Shown here: positions 1 through 8,957 of the stretch, piece by piece
How positions within the stretch are numbered: the first letter of the stretch is position 1
Layout: each line of letters opens with the position of its first letter
From: Archangium violaceum
GTDB taxonomy: Bacteria; Myxococcota; Myxococcia; Myxococcales; Myxococcaceae
DNA: 64,000 nt
Direction: 5' to 3'
Assembly: GCF_016887565.1 (NCBI RefSeq)
Contig: NZ_CP069396.1
Location: forward strand, 12,568,001 to 12,632,000
Made by a program: the position numbers and the translations under genes
Notes under the pieces: model-generated
What the model was told of the DNA's origin: nothing
The model's input: only the letters and a program-made list of their open reading frames with translations
Database searches by the model: none

Positions 1-52
1 CGCTCGATCCTTCCGCGGATGGCGTCCATGGAGATCAGGAACCCATTTCCTC

Positions 53-1873
53 TTGGGCCGGATCTTCATGCACGAGACGAACGACACGACTCCCAGCGGG
101 CTCATCCTCCTCTCCCAACCCGAGCAGCTCAGCGTCACACCGAAGGACATGGTCGATGCGCTCCCGGAGGCCTACAAGGCGCTCCCCCGGCTGACGGTCG
201 ATCTGGACGTGGTGGAGCTTGCGCGGCAGGCCGTCCGAACGCGCGACTGGGGGGCGACACAGCGCGCACTCGAGGAGCGGGTGCGCAAGGAGCTCGTTCC
301 CCTCCGGGACAAACACCCCGACTACCGCATCATCTACTTCGGCTCCTCGCCCATTCCGCTCACGGTCCACCTCGGTTTCCTGCTCGAGACCTGGCAGGGA
401 GTGGAAGTCATCCCGCACCACCACACGCGGCGGCTCTGGGGGTGGCTCTCCGAGCCAGGGAGACCGCCCGCCCGCCTCAAGCCGGTCCGTCCGTTGGATT
501 ACAGGGACAACTCACCGGGTGAAGCCGTCATCCGGGTCTCGACATCACACCTCGTCGACCCGAAGGCGACGCTGCGCGTGATTCCCAAGCCATTGGTGGA
601 TATCGACATCGAGCTGGAGCGGCCCGCGGAGGACGCCTTCTCCCGCCTGGAGGAGATGCAAGAGGTCGCCCGCGCGTTCCGCGAGACCCTGGACGCCATT
701 GGCGACAGGTTTCCGGGCATTCAGCGCGTCCATTTGTTCGCCTCCGTGCAGCCGGGGATGGCGCTCCTGCTCGGCGCGCAGATCAGCAAGACGATGCACC
801 CGGCCGTGCAGACCTATCAGTACGCGCGCAACACGGAGAACGAGCCATACCACGTGCCTGCGGTGCTCGTGAATGGTCCGAGTCAACCCGAGCTCGAGCC
901 CCTCACGGAGGAAGAGAAAGCACGGGCCACGAGGGATCGCGAGCAGCTGGCGCGAGAACTCAAACGCCTGATGGGCCGCGCACTGGCGGAGCAGAGAAAC
1001 CCCGCCCCCAACTGGCTCACGGGCCTCTTTCCGAAACCCGGAGGACACCCGGGGTTCTCCTCCCACTGGCTGCACATGCCTGCCCTGCACGAGACGCCGC
1101 TACTCAAGACGAAGGTGGATGTCGAGACCCGGATGATCGAGGACAGCTTCCGTTATCTCCACACCCTCCGTGTCTGGCAGCTCGACGATCACTGGCTGGC
1201 ACGGCTCGCGAAGAGACACCCGGACGACACCCGACGTGAGCGCGCCCTGCGCATGCTCGTCCTGCATGAGCTGGCACATCGTGGGCCGCAAGGGCTCACC
1301 AGCACGTCGAGCAAGGAGATCGGTCGCTTCCCCAAGGTTCTCGAGGAAATGGACTACCACGCGGACGTGTGGGCGATGCTGTACGAGTACGTGCTCACGG
1401 AGCAGCAGAACCCGCCCGAAGTCGAAGACCCGCAGGAGTTCTTCCTGGAGCTGATCCGGGTCGCGACCGAGACCATGTGGGCGTTCAACGATGACGGCCA
1501 GCCCTCTCGGGAGATCCAGATCCGCCGTCTCAACCGATACCTCATCTGGTACTGGCAATACCTGCTGTTGGAGCATGGGGCCGGGAAGGGACAGAAGACG
1601 ACGCTCGACTTCGTCCTCTCGCTCCTCGCCCAGCGCCCCATCATCGAACTGGCCGGGCCCACCGTGCTCCCCCGCGATGAACGCGTCTTCTTCGCCCTCG
1701 ACGCCGCTCGTATGAACATCCCCGAGCTCGCCCTCTACCACGAGGGCCGTCTCTACCGGCACGGAGCACGCTACGACTTCTCCATCGACGAACTGCTCGA
1801 TGGGGTGCGGATGCGCGACGGGAAGCAGATCCGTGAGGTCCTGCGCGCGGCCTTCGAACAGACGGTGCGTTGA
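53..1873 (+). CDS. SAVED-domain protein fused to HExxH zincin-like domain (CBASS-type effector candidate)
   Basis: Probable cyclic-oligonucleotide-sensing effector. The N-terminal half (about residues 90-260) has the two-strand SAVED pattern: YFGSSPIPLTVHLGFLL near 95-111 and VHLFASVQPGMALLLGA near 226-242, with TYQYARN closing. The C-terminal half carries HELAH (405-409), a zinc-protease signature, with DYHAD (434-438) as possible third-ligand region. Known SAVED proteins bind cyclic di-, tri- or tetranucleotides made by CD-NTases and activate a fused nuclease, TIR or protease domain; the protease role here is inferred. The CD-NTase gene starts 34 nt downstream. Position 53 is a TTG; an ATG lies at 68, and the frame stays open to the left edge, so the true start may lie outside the window. 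Confidence 0.75.
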   Translation: MGRIFMHETNDTTPSGLILLSQPEQLSVTPKDMVDALPEAYKALPRLTVDLDVVELARQAVRTRDWGATQRALEERVRKELVPLRDKHPDYRIIYFGSSPIPLTVHLGFLLETWQGVEVIPHHHTRRLWGWLSEPGRPPARLKPVRPLDYRDNSPGEAVIRVSTSHLVDPKATLRVIPKPLVDIDIELERPAEDAFSRLEEMQEVARAFRETLDAIGDRFPGIQRVHLFASVQPGMALLLGAQISKTMHPAVQTYQYARNTENEPYHVPAVLVNGPSQPELEPLTEEEKARATRDREQLARELKRLMGRALAEQRNPAPNWLTGLFPKPGGHPGFSSHWLHMPALHETPLLKTKVDVETRMIEDSFRYLHTLRVWQLDDHWLARLAKRHPDDTRRERALRMLVLHELAHRGPQGLTSTSSKEIGRFPKVLEEMDYHADVWAMLYEYVLTEQQNPPEVEDPQEFFLELIRVATETMWAFNDDGQPSREIQIRRLNRYLIWYWQYLLLEHGAGKGQKTTLDFVLSLLAQRPIIELAGPTVLPRDERVFFALDAARMNIPELALYHEGRLYRHGARYDFSIDELLDGVRMRDGKQIREVLRAAFEQTVR

Positions 1874-1907
1874 ACCCTCTTCCTGAAGATTCCTGAAAGG
1901 AGTTCCT

Positions 1908-2855
1908 ATGTCGATCCAGTCACTGTTCCAGCGGTTCCACGAAGCCATCAAGTTGAAGCGCCTCGACGAGAACGCGGAGCTCGTCGAGAAACGCGACCGC
2001 ATCATCAAGCGGCTTCGCGACAACCTGCCGAGATCTCCCTCTTTCGAGGTGTTCAATCAGGGCAGCTACGCCATGGGAACGGGTATCAAGCCCCTCAATG
2101 GCGATTACGACATCGACATCGGGCTCTTGTTCGATGTCAGCTACCGGTCGTACAGCCCTGTCGAGGTCAAACGATGGGTGTACAAGGCCGTGTCCGGTCA
2201 CACCACACGCGTGGAGTGGCGGCGCCCGTGCATCACCGTGTACTACCAGCAGGCTGGTGAGGCCATCTATCACGTCGACCTCGCCATCATGGCGAAGGAG
2301 CCGTACTCCAACACGCTGTACCTGGCGCTCGGCAAGGAACACTCCGCCAAGGAGCAGCAGGAGTGGCAGCCTGACGATCGCAAGGGTTTCATCCAGGCCG
2401 TCGAGAGCAGGTTCGCGGGAGAGGATGCCAACCAGTTCCGTCGCGTCATCCGCTATCTGAAACGCTGGAAGGACGTGCATTTCTCCAGTGAAGGGCATGC
2501 GGCGCCCACGGGCCTGAGCCTCACCGTTGCCGCCTACCGCTGGTTCCAACCCACGAAAGCCGGGTACTACGACACCAGCTACGACGACCTCGCGGCGACC
2601 GCCGCATTGGTGAGCTCCATCCGGCGAAGCTTCAGCCAGACGTGGGATACGTCGCTCATGCGCTACGTTCCTCGCCTCTCCCTTCAGTTCCCCAAGGCGC
2701 CCAACGATGACGTGTTCGCGCGCATGACGAACCAGCAGATGCAGGAGTTCTCCCAAAGCCTCGACCAACTGAGTGGATGGTTGGACGAGGCGCGAAGGAC
2801 CAACACCAGTGCTCCGCTCGTCCGCGCCTTTGGAAAGGACTTCCCCTCGCAGTGA
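1908..2855 (+). CDS. CD-NTase (cGAS/DncV-like nucleotidyltransferase)
   Basis: Oligonucleotide cyclase of the CBASS type, expected to make a cyclic di- or oligonucleotide on phage infection. Visible: a GS motif (52-53) in QGSYAMGTGIK, the metal-binding DYDID (D68, D70) and a third acidic residue in YHVDLAI (D124), the classical pol-beta NTase triad. Length 315 aa is usual. The ATG has a strong Shine-Dalgarno (AAAGGAG) 6-8 nt upstream and the gene sits 34 nt behind the SAVED-zincin gene, so they are very likely co-transcribed. The product nucleotide and the clade cannot be told by eye. No E1/E2 (Cap2), HORMA or TRIP13 partner is visible downstream; upstream is cut by the window. Confidence 0.88.
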   Translation: MSIQSLFQRFHEAIKLKRLDENAELVEKRDRIIKRLRDNLPRSPSFEVFNQGSYAMGTGIKPLNGDYDIDIGLLFDVSYRSYSPVEVKRWVYKAVSGHTTRVEWRRPCITVYYQQAGEAIYHVDLAIMAKEPYSNTLYLALGKEHSAKEQQEWQPDDRKGFIQAVESRFAGEDANQFRRVIRYLKRWKDVHFSSEGHAAPTGLSLTVAAYRWFQPTKAGYYDTSYDDLAATAALVSSIRRSFSQTWDTSLMRYVPRLSLQFPKAPNDDVFARMTNQQMQEFSQSLDQLSGWLDEARRTNTSAPLVRAFGKDFPSQ

Positions 2856-2892
2856 TGCCGGGCACGCGGTGAATGAGTAGAATCGCCAGGGC

Positions 2893-3702
2893 ATGGGACA
2901 CGAAGCATTGTCGGGGATATCCGTGGAAGAGCTGCTCCGCAGGGCGCGCGCCGGAGATAAGGACGCGCTGGAGGAGCTCTTCGATAGGTGCCGGAAGCAG
3001 CTCGGCGAGTGGGCATCCCAGGGCGGCGCCAGAGCACGACCGGATGTCGCTCGTCCGTCGGACATGGTGCAAGACACGGCGCTGCGCGCGTTCGGCGCGT
3101 TCTCCAGTTTCAAGGGAACCACCGAGGCCGAATGGCTCGCCTGGCTCCAGAGCGTCTTCCGCAGCAGGAAGGTGCAGCAGGTACGGCATGCGCGGCGGAA
3201 GAAGCGGGACACACTCAATACCGTTCCCCTGGAGGATTCCGAAGCGCTGGCGATGCCCACACCTGTGAGGAGCCCAAGCCAGGCCTCCGCCTTCCGGGAG
3301 GAGTGGCGCCTGCTCCTCACACACCTCTATGAGCTCCCCGACGACCAACGCGAGGCAATCTCGCTCTGTTACCTGAAGGAACTCCCAGTCGCCGAGGTCG
3401 CACGGCATCTCGAGAAGACGGAGCCAGCCGTGGCGGGGCTCCTGAAGCGTGGAGTAAAGACGCTGAGGACTCGCATGGTGGAGGACGCGGGTCCGCCTCC
3501 CAGGGAACCCTCCAGCGAATCCGCCCTCCAGAGGGACTCCGCCGTCGCCCTGCTCGACTATCTCCGGCGACGTGACACGGGGGAGAAGTTGGAACCCGTC
3601 GCGCTCATCGCCCAGTACCCGGACTGCGCGGACGAGCTACGCGACATGCTCCATTGGATCGACCGTCTCCAGGCCCTCCGTCCGACATCCTCCACCACGT
3701 AG
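2893..3702 (+). CDS. ECF-type sigma-70 family factor with C-terminal extension
   Basis: Likely alternative sigma factor. Region 2 spans about residues 10-100 (LLRRARAGDKDALEELFDRC; DMVQDTALRAF), region 4 about 135-190 (ELPDDQREAISLCYLKELPV followed by a helix-turn-helix, AVAGLLKRGVKTLRTRM). An extra tail from about 205 to 262 reads LLDYLRRRDTGEKLEPV...YPDCADELRDML, which resembles the short leader module found on many planctomycete and myxobacterial Ser/Thr kinases (x-HP-x-L-ADELR-x-FL). A Ser/Thr kinase gene follows 23 nt downstream, fitting known ECF/kinase gene pairs in which the kinase controls the sigma. It starts only 37 nt after the CD-NTase stop, so it may share its operon. Weak ribosome site before the ATG. 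Confidence 0.85.
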   Translation: MGHEALSGISVEELLRRARAGDKDALEELFDRCRKQLGEWASQGGARARPDVARPSDMVQDTALRAFGAFSSFKGTTEAEWLAWLQSVFRSRKVQQVRHARRKKRDTLNTVPLEDSEALAMPTPVRSPSQASAFREEWRLLLTHLYELPDDQREAISLCYLKELPVAEVARHLEKTEPAVAGLLKRGVKTLRTRMVEDAGPPPREPSSESALQRDSAVALLDYLRRRDTGEKLEPVALIAQYPDCADELRDMLHWIDRLQALRPTSSTT

Positions 3703-3725
3703 CACCTCCCAGACAGGAACGTGAG

Positions 3726-4610
3726 ATGACCAGGCTTTCACCGGGGTTCCGTATCGAGGGTCACGAGATCGTCCGTCTCGCGGCAATCGGGGCCATGAGC
3801 GAGGTGTACGAGGCTCGTCACGGGCTCGACGGGAATCCCGTCGCGGTGAAAGTCCTGTCCCTGGAGTGGTGCGCGAACGAGGAGCTAGTCGCACGCTTCC
3901 TCAACGAGGCGCGTGCGCTCGAACACCTGCGACATGAGCGCATCGTAACGCTCTTCGCGTATGGGACCCTGCCCGGAGGGGGTTCGCCCTTCATGGTCCT
4001 GGAGTGGCTACCCGTGGACCTCCATCAGGTGCTCATGCACGCGGGAGGTCCGCTCTCCCCGTCAACCGCTGCTCGCATCACACAACAGCTCGCCGAGGCA
4101 CTGGCCGCGCTGCACAACCGCGGCATCGTCCACCGCGACCTGAAGCCGGCCAACGTCCTGCTGCCCCGGGAGGAACTCACTCCCTTGGATGTCAAGCTGG
4201 CGGACCTTGGGCTCGCCAAGGTTCTCCCTGGCGAAGCGATGCCTCACCCCGGTGGAGAGTCGAAGACCCTCTCCTCCTTGCCCGTCTCAACGGGAGGCAG
4301 CGCGCTCCTGGGGACATGGGATTACATGGCCCCGGAGCAGTGGATCCAATCCAAGGCGGTCACCCCCAAGGCTGATGTCTATGCGCTGGGCGTGCTTTTC
4401 TTCCAGATGCTGACGGGCAGGCTGCCCTTCCTCGCCGAGCAGCAGAAAGACTTGATGTACCTCCACCTCCTGGAGCCACCTCGCCTCGACCTGCTCGCCA
4501 ACTCCGTGCCCACCACCACCCGCGAACTCCTCGGCAGGATGCTGAACAAGAAGCCCTCTCCGCGGCCCACGATGCGCGAGGTCATGGAGCAACTCTCCCG
4601 TGTGACGTAA
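3726..4610 (+). CDS. Small soluble Ser/Thr protein kinase
   Basis: Hanks-type kinase consisting of the catalytic domain only (294 aa). Visible: glycine loop in altered form (AAIGAMSEVYEAR, 19-31), VAVKVL with Lys42, HRDLKPAN with Asp138, DLG in place of DFG at 160-162, and the APEQW activation-segment end. No transmembrane segment or sensor domain. The DLG and the weak glycine loop are tolerated in active kinases. ATG at 3726 is preceded by AGGAACGTGAG. It follows the ECF-type sigma gene by 23 nt, so phosphorylation of that sigma or its partner is the simplest guess. Whether it also modifies the upstream CBASS-like pair is open. Confidence 0.88.
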   Translation: MTRLSPGFRIEGHEIVRLAAIGAMSEVYEARHGLDGNPVAVKVLSLEWCANEELVARFLNEARALEHLRHERIVTLFAYGTLPGGGSPFMVLEWLPVDLHQVLMHAGGPLSPSTAARITQQLAEALAALHNRGIVHRDLKPANVLLPREELTPLDVKLADLGLAKVLPGEAMPHPGGESKTLSSLPVSTGGSALLGTWDYMAPEQWIQSKAVTPKADVYALGVLFFQMLTGRLPFLAEQQKDLMYLHLLEPPRLDLLANSVPTTTRELLGRMLNKKPSPRPTMREVMEQLSRVT

Positions 4611-4704
4611 GCCGAACGAGCAACAGGGAGCCCGCTCGAATCCTACGGACAGCGGTGCCGGTATTCCTCGCCACGCACAGGCCTGTCTGCGCCCGTCCCT
4701 CTCA

Positions 4705-5433
4705 TCACGATGGGATCGGCTTGCTGCCTCGACCGACGGCGAGCTCGACGGAAATCACGTTCGAGTACAGGTCGACATCGTCAGGCGAGAAGTGGTTGTG
4801 ATGCCTGTATCGAATCCTGAATACGCCTCCTGCCTCGGGAAAGGCATAGTCATTCCCGAGGTCGATGCGCACTTCGTGGCGCATTCCAGGCGCGAGCTCC
4901 ACGAAATGATCAGGGGGAGCCCGCTTGACCATCTCTCCCCGGTAGGGAACTTCCTTCCCATCCACCATCCAGGTGACCTCGAACAGGTCGTTCATCAGGC
5001 CCTCGGAATCCCCGAAGCTGATGCGGTCCAGCGAGAAGGTTCCGCGGCCGGTCGTGTGGGTGGTCGACAGCTCGACCAGGACCTGCCACCGCCGTGCCTG
5101 CTTCGCCGTGCTCAGCAGCTTCAGCTCGCACGGATGATTCAGCTCACGCACCTTCTCGGAGGCGAGATTGACCGCGAAGCGATGACCCCGGGCGTTCTCG
5201 ACGAGCAGCTCCTTCCGATCGTCCGACAGCTTCATCGAGGTGAAGAACACGTCCTGCACGTCGGTCTCGAGGTGCGGCACGAGCTCATACCGGTAGAGCT
5301 CGATGCTCCTGAGCCGCTGGCCCGACCGGGCATCGATGACGGCCAGGGAGCTCGAATTGTATCCACGGGTGTCACCGTACTGGAGGTCGCCCACGACGAT
5401 CGGGGCGACACGCGCGGGGGGCGGTCGGCTCAT
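4705..5433 (-). CDS. Hypothetical protein with C-terminal Ig-like domain of the M35-protease N-domain type
   Basis: Function not recognised. The first half (about 10-100) has two propeller-like stretches, SSSLAVIDARSGQRLRSIEL and KLSDDRKELLVENARGHRF, as in YncE/WD-type repeats but too short for a propeller. The second half (about 155-238) reads FEVTWMVDGKEVPYRGEMVK, then VELAPGMRHEVRIDL and a final GGVFRIRYR, very like the domain before the catalytic part of peptidyl-Lys/deuterolysin (M35) metalloproteases; no HExxH follows. No signal peptide. The ATG at 5433 was chosen because GAAGAGGA lies about 8 nt upstream; longer forms start inside what looks like leader DNA. Convergent with the kinase gene. 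Confidence 0.6.
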   Translation of the reverse strand: MSRPPPARVAPIVVGDLQYGDTRGYNSSSLAVIDARSGQRLRSIELYRYELVPHLETDVQDVFFTSMKLSDDRKELLVENARGHRFAVNLASEKVRELNHPCELKLLSTAKQARRWQVLVELSTTHTTGRGTFSLDRISFGDSEGLMNDLFEVTWMVDGKEVPYRGEMVKRAPPDHFVELAPGMRHEVRIDLGNDYAFPEAGGVFRIRYRHHNHFSPDDVDLYSNVISVELAVGRGSKPIPS

Positions 5434-5522
5434 GCTGGGGGTCCTCTTCCCATGAGCGACCGAGCCTACCCCAGACCAGCCCCCGCCTCGCATGGGGTGT
5501 GCGGCGGCGGGGGCCGTGGCGC

Positions 5523-7067
5523 CTACGCGTCCGGCATCATGAAGCCGATCCGTGCCGTCCGCGCGAGCGTTGGGAAGCCGCCCGAGGTCGCCGCGGCGAG
5601 ATAACCCGCGAAGTTCGGGAACACGTAGTCACGCTCCGCCGTGGTCGACAGGCCCAGCCAGTACGCGAGGGTGTAGGCGTACTGCTCCACCGTCAGCGTG
5701 GGAATCCAGCGCCCCCGGCTGTCGATGCTGTCGAGGTTGTTGGCCGCGCCGCTCGACATGTCCAGGTTGGGGAAGGTGCCATAGAGCCGGCGCCCCAGGA
5801 CGCGGTCCCCGAGCACGAGCATGTGGCTCCCCCAGCCGTGATCCGTCCCCTTGTCGGAGTTCTCCACCAGGGTCCGGCCGAAATCGCTCATCGTGAAGAG
5901 CGTGGCCTGCGGGGGGCTCGAACCGAAGACGGCTTCCGCCTTGAGCAGGGCCATGGCCTGGTGGAAGGCGTCGAGCGCGAAGTCGAGCTGCGTGAGCAGG
6001 GAGTTATGGGTCGTGTCCTGACCCACGTGGGTATCGAAGCTGCCGAAGCCCACGGAGAACACCTGACGCTTGAGGCCGAGTCCGCCGCTCGCCGTGGCCG
6101 TCGCCCCCGCCACCAGGTCACGGAGGACCTGATAGAGCTGGGTGTGCAGCGTCCAGCCCGAGCTCCCGGTGGTGGGAGGCACGAACAGGGCGTCGATCTT
6201 CTCGCGCGTCGCCTGCGGGAGCGCATCCCAGGCGGCCGCGCGCGCGGCGGTCCGCGAAGTGGCGAAGGTCTTCGCCGTGCTGAAGACCGTGCCGTAGGCC
6301 TCCTCGAGGGCCGCGCCGTTGTCGAGGGCCAACACCTTGGAGAGCGACTCCTGCGTGAGGGCATCGAAATTGGCGTTGCCCGTCGTCCGGAACGCGAGCG
6401 AGCCGCTCGAGGCCACCATCATGGGCTGCCGGGTCCCGCCCGCTGCGAAGAGCGACTTGCCCCCGAACGAGACCACCTCGGGGTACTCGCCCGGGTTCAG
6501 GTTGGCGATCTTGTCCGCGGTCCGGCCGCCCCACCCGGTGACCTTGCCGATGAGCGCCAGGGGCAACGCGGCGGTGGTGGGGTTGGCGATGGCGCTCGCC
6601 CAGGCATCCTGCTGGTCGCTGTGCGAGAACAGGTTGTCCGGCCGGGCCACCGCGCTCGACGTGTAGTCGGTCTTGCGCATCGGCAGGACGAGCGGCCCCA
6701 CGTTGCACACGAAGGCGGCCTGTTCCTGCTCGAAGAGCGCCTGGAGCTTCGTGAGCGCGGGGTGCAGGCCGAACGAGCCGGCGGCCTTCCCGATGGGGTT
6801 GATGACCCGCAGCTCGTCCAGGGTGTGCGCGATGCTGGGCCGGGCCTGACGGTACTGCTCATAGGGACCCGCGGTCAGGGGGACCAGGACGTTGTTGCTG
6901 TCATTGCCGCCCAGGAGGAAGACACACACCGCCGCGCGGTAGCCCGCGTAGCCGGTGAGGGTGGAGGCGTGCGCCTGGCTGATCCACCGGGGAAGGGTCG
7001 CGGCCGCTCCGAGGAAACCCAGGGTGCTGGAGGCGCCGCGGAGGAACTGGCGTCGTGACATGGACAT
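5523..7067 (-). CDS. DUF1501 family twin-arginine-exported protein
   Basis: Secreted protein of the DUF1501 (sulfatase-like fold) family. It starts MSMSRRQFLRG, a twin-arginine signal, and the hydrophobic stretch up to about residue 35 ends in AHA. Family landmarks include VCVFLLGGNDSNNVLVP near 48-64, FGSFDTHVGQD, and TMSDFGRTLVEN with the DHGWGSHML block toward the C terminus. Length 514 aa is typical. The gene starts 4 nt after the stop of the DUF1800 gene, with GAGGTG ahead of the ATG, so the two are one operon; the pair recurs in planctomycetes and myxobacteria. The biochemical role of the pair is not established. Confidence 0.9.
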   Translation of the reverse strand: MSMSRRQFLRGASSTLGFLGAAATLPRWISQAHASTLTGYAGYRAAVCVFLLGGNDSNNVLVPLTAGPYEQYRQARPSIAHTLDELRVINPIGKAAGSFGLHPALTKLQALFEQEQAAFVCNVGPLVLPMRKTDYTSSAVARPDNLFSHSDQQDAWASAIANPTTAALPLALIGKVTGWGGRTADKIANLNPGEYPEVVSFGGKSLFAAGGTRQPMMVASSGSLAFRTTGNANFDALTQESLSKVLALDNGAALEEAYGTVFSTAKTFATSRTAARAAAWDALPQATREKIDALFVPPTTGSSGWTLHTQLYQVLRDLVAGATATASGGLGLKRQVFSVGFGSFDTHVGQDTTHNSLLTQLDFALDAFHQAMALLKAEAVFGSSPPQATLFTMSDFGRTLVENSDKGTDHGWGSHMLVLGDRVLGRRLYGTFPNLDMSSGAANNLDSIDSRGRWIPTLTVEQYAYTLAYWLGLSTTAERDYVFPNFAGYLAAATSGGFPTLARTARIGFMMPDA

Positions 7068-7071
7068 GGGT

Positions 7072-8745
7072 TCACCTCTGGATCTGGAATTCGGGGGAGA
7101 GCGACGTGAGGTAGACGGCGAGCTTCTTCTTCTGAGCCACGGTGCTGGCGCGCGTGTCGGTGATGGCGCCGTAGATGGCGAGCTGGAGCTCCGACGACAT
7201 CGTGTCGTGCAGCCAGTAACGGCTGAGCCAGAGCACCAGGTCGTTCGGGTCGGACGGGAGCGTGTCCAGGTTGACGATGACGCCCGCGGTGGCGGGGGCG
7301 GTGGAGAAGAGCAGCTCGTGCACGACATTGGCGCGCGCGGCGACCGTCGCGGTGTCGAGGATGGCGAACTCGGGGCCGAGCAGTCCGCTCCCACCGGGCG
7401 CCGGTGCGTTGGGCGGATAGTAGCTGAAGACCGAGGGCGGCCGGGGCACGTACTGGCCGAGCGCGCGGCTCCACGCGTTGAGCTTCGCGCCCGGATCCTT
7501 GCCCTCCGCCGTGTCGAGCGTTCCGTTCAACCACCGGACGAGCGAGGTGATGTACAGCGCGGGCGGCCGCAGGTGTCCATAGGTGGCGTACTGCCCCAGC
7601 GGCGCCTGGGGGCCGCGCGCCTCGTCGTCCTCCAGGATCTTCCGCACCACCGCGCGCAGGTCTCCGCGCACACCCGAGCCATTGTTCTTGAAGACGTTCA
7701 CCACCCGCTGGACGTACGCGGGCGTCGGGTTGCTGGTGACGAGGTGCTGGATGAGCTGCTTGCAGATGAACGGCGGGAGGTTCGGATCGGCGAAGACGTT
7801 GTCGAGCGCCTCCTTGAGGTGGAGCGTGGCACTCCCGCCCGCGGTCGTCACCGCGCCCCGGAGGAGCGTCTTCGAGGTGGAGTCATGGTTCACGTCGCAG
7901 CCAACCATCGGCAGCGTGAAGTTGGCCGTGTTGTTGCGGCCCACCGTCGGGCACCCGGCGGCATTGCCATAGGTCCATCCGGAGAGGGCCCGCGCGAACG
8001 CCTGCACCTGGGCCTCGGTGTACGCGGGGATGGGCGCCCCCGTGGAGTCGACCTTCTCGGTGCCGTCCTCGTTCAGCTTGAAGAGGCCCAGGGTGAAGAG
8101 CTGGAGCATCTCACGCGCGTAGTTCTCGTTCGGCTCGATGGCCTTGCCGGACGTGGTGAACGCCCGGTTGTTCACCATGTCGAGGTAGTTCCCCATGGCC
8201 GGATGGAGCGTGACCGCCTCCAGCAGCTGGCGGAAGTTACCGAAGGCCTGCGTGGACAGCAGGTTGAGGTACCCCGCCATCGCGACCTTGGGCTCCGACT
8301 CGGGCGTGGACTGGGAGTCGGGGATGCCACTCTGCGAGACGACGAAGATCTGGCTCAACGCGAACGCCACGCGCTGCCGGAGCTGATCCTTCCCGGTGAC
8401 GGCGTTGGTGAAGAACTGCGAGCCCAGGTCCTTGCTCGTCGTCGTACCGTCGAGCGTGGAGCGGGTGGCGTTGATCTGGTCGGTGATGGACTGCGTGATG
8501 CCGACGGAGCGCACGCGCTCCACGGTGTCGAGGGGCAGCGGGCTCACGCCATTGGCGAGGCGCGGGCCGAAGGTGGCCTGCTCGAGGAAACGGATGGCGT
8601 TCTCCTCGGAGGGAGTGTCGAGCGGCTCGACGGCCTGTTTCGTCTGACCGGGCCGCGCGTCGGACTGCTCGCCGGGTGGGCCATCGACCGATGTGCAGGC
8701 GGTCGCGCCGCACAGGGCGAGGGCAATGAGGGTGCGTTGGAGCAT
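7072..8745 (-). CDS. DUF1800 family lipoprotein
   Basis: First gene of the DUF1800/DUF1501 pair. It begins MLQRTLIALALCGATAC, a signal sequence ending in a lipobox-like GATAC. DUF1800 features: AIRFLEQATFGPR near 50-62, QLRQRVAFALSQIFVVS, NENYAREMLQLFTLGLF and the EAQVQAFARALSGWTYG block. Length 557 aa is ordinary. Start at 8745 is fixed by TCAGGAGGAG 7-9 nt upstream. The 212 nt ahead of it are AT-richer than the surroundings and, on the minus strand, hold TTGAAA followed about 20 nt later by TATTAAT, a plausible but unproven promoter. Role in the envelope is inferred only from the signal sequence. Confidence 0.88.
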   Translation of the reverse strand: MLQRTLIALALCGATACTSVDGPPGEQSDARPGQTKQAVEPLDTPSEENAIRFLEQATFGPRLANGVSPLPLDTVERVRSVGITQSITDQINATRSTLDGTTTSKDLGSQFFTNAVTGKDQLRQRVAFALSQIFVVSQSGIPDSQSTPESEPKVAMAGYLNLLSTQAFGNFRQLLEAVTLHPAMGNYLDMVNNRAFTTSGKAIEPNENYAREMLQLFTLGLFKLNEDGTEKVDSTGAPIPAYTEAQVQAFARALSGWTYGNAAGCPTVGRNNTANFTLPMVGCDVNHDSTSKTLLRGAVTTAGGSATLHLKEALDNVFADPNLPPFICKQLIQHLVTSNPTPAYVQRVVNVFKNNGSGVRGDLRAVVRKILEDDEARGPQAPLGQYATYGHLRPPALYITSLVRWLNGTLDTAEGKDPGAKLNAWSRALGQYVPRPPSVFSYYPPNAPAPGGSGLLGPEFAILDTATVAARANVVHELLFSTAPATAGVIVNLDTLPSDPNDLVLWLSRYWLHDTMSSELQLAIYGAITDTRASTVAQKKKLAVYLTSLSPEFQIQR

Positions 8746-8957
8746 CCGGACTCCTCCTGAAAACAATGAATTAATACGATTCCAGGATATCCATTATTTC
8801 AAGATTGAAGTCTGGACAAGGGGGGGACCTCCCCGAGATAGACCGCTCGGTGTTTTCAATTGATGAGAAATCTGGAGCATGCACGACACGGCCGGGCATG
8901 GCGGCAATGGCTTGCGACAGACGTCAATTCCATCCCATCTGGTATGACGCCGTCACC

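Noticed and set aside
5499-7058. Long plus-strand open frame opposite the DUF1501 gene
   Set aside because: It is an antisense shadow of GC-rich coding DNA; the minus strand has a Tat signal and DUF1501 motifs, and the shadow is Arg/Gly rich with no family.
6955-8760. 601-codon plus-strand frame opposite the DUF1800 gene
   Set aside because: Runs antisense over a clear DUF1800 lipoprotein; composition is typical of shadow frames.
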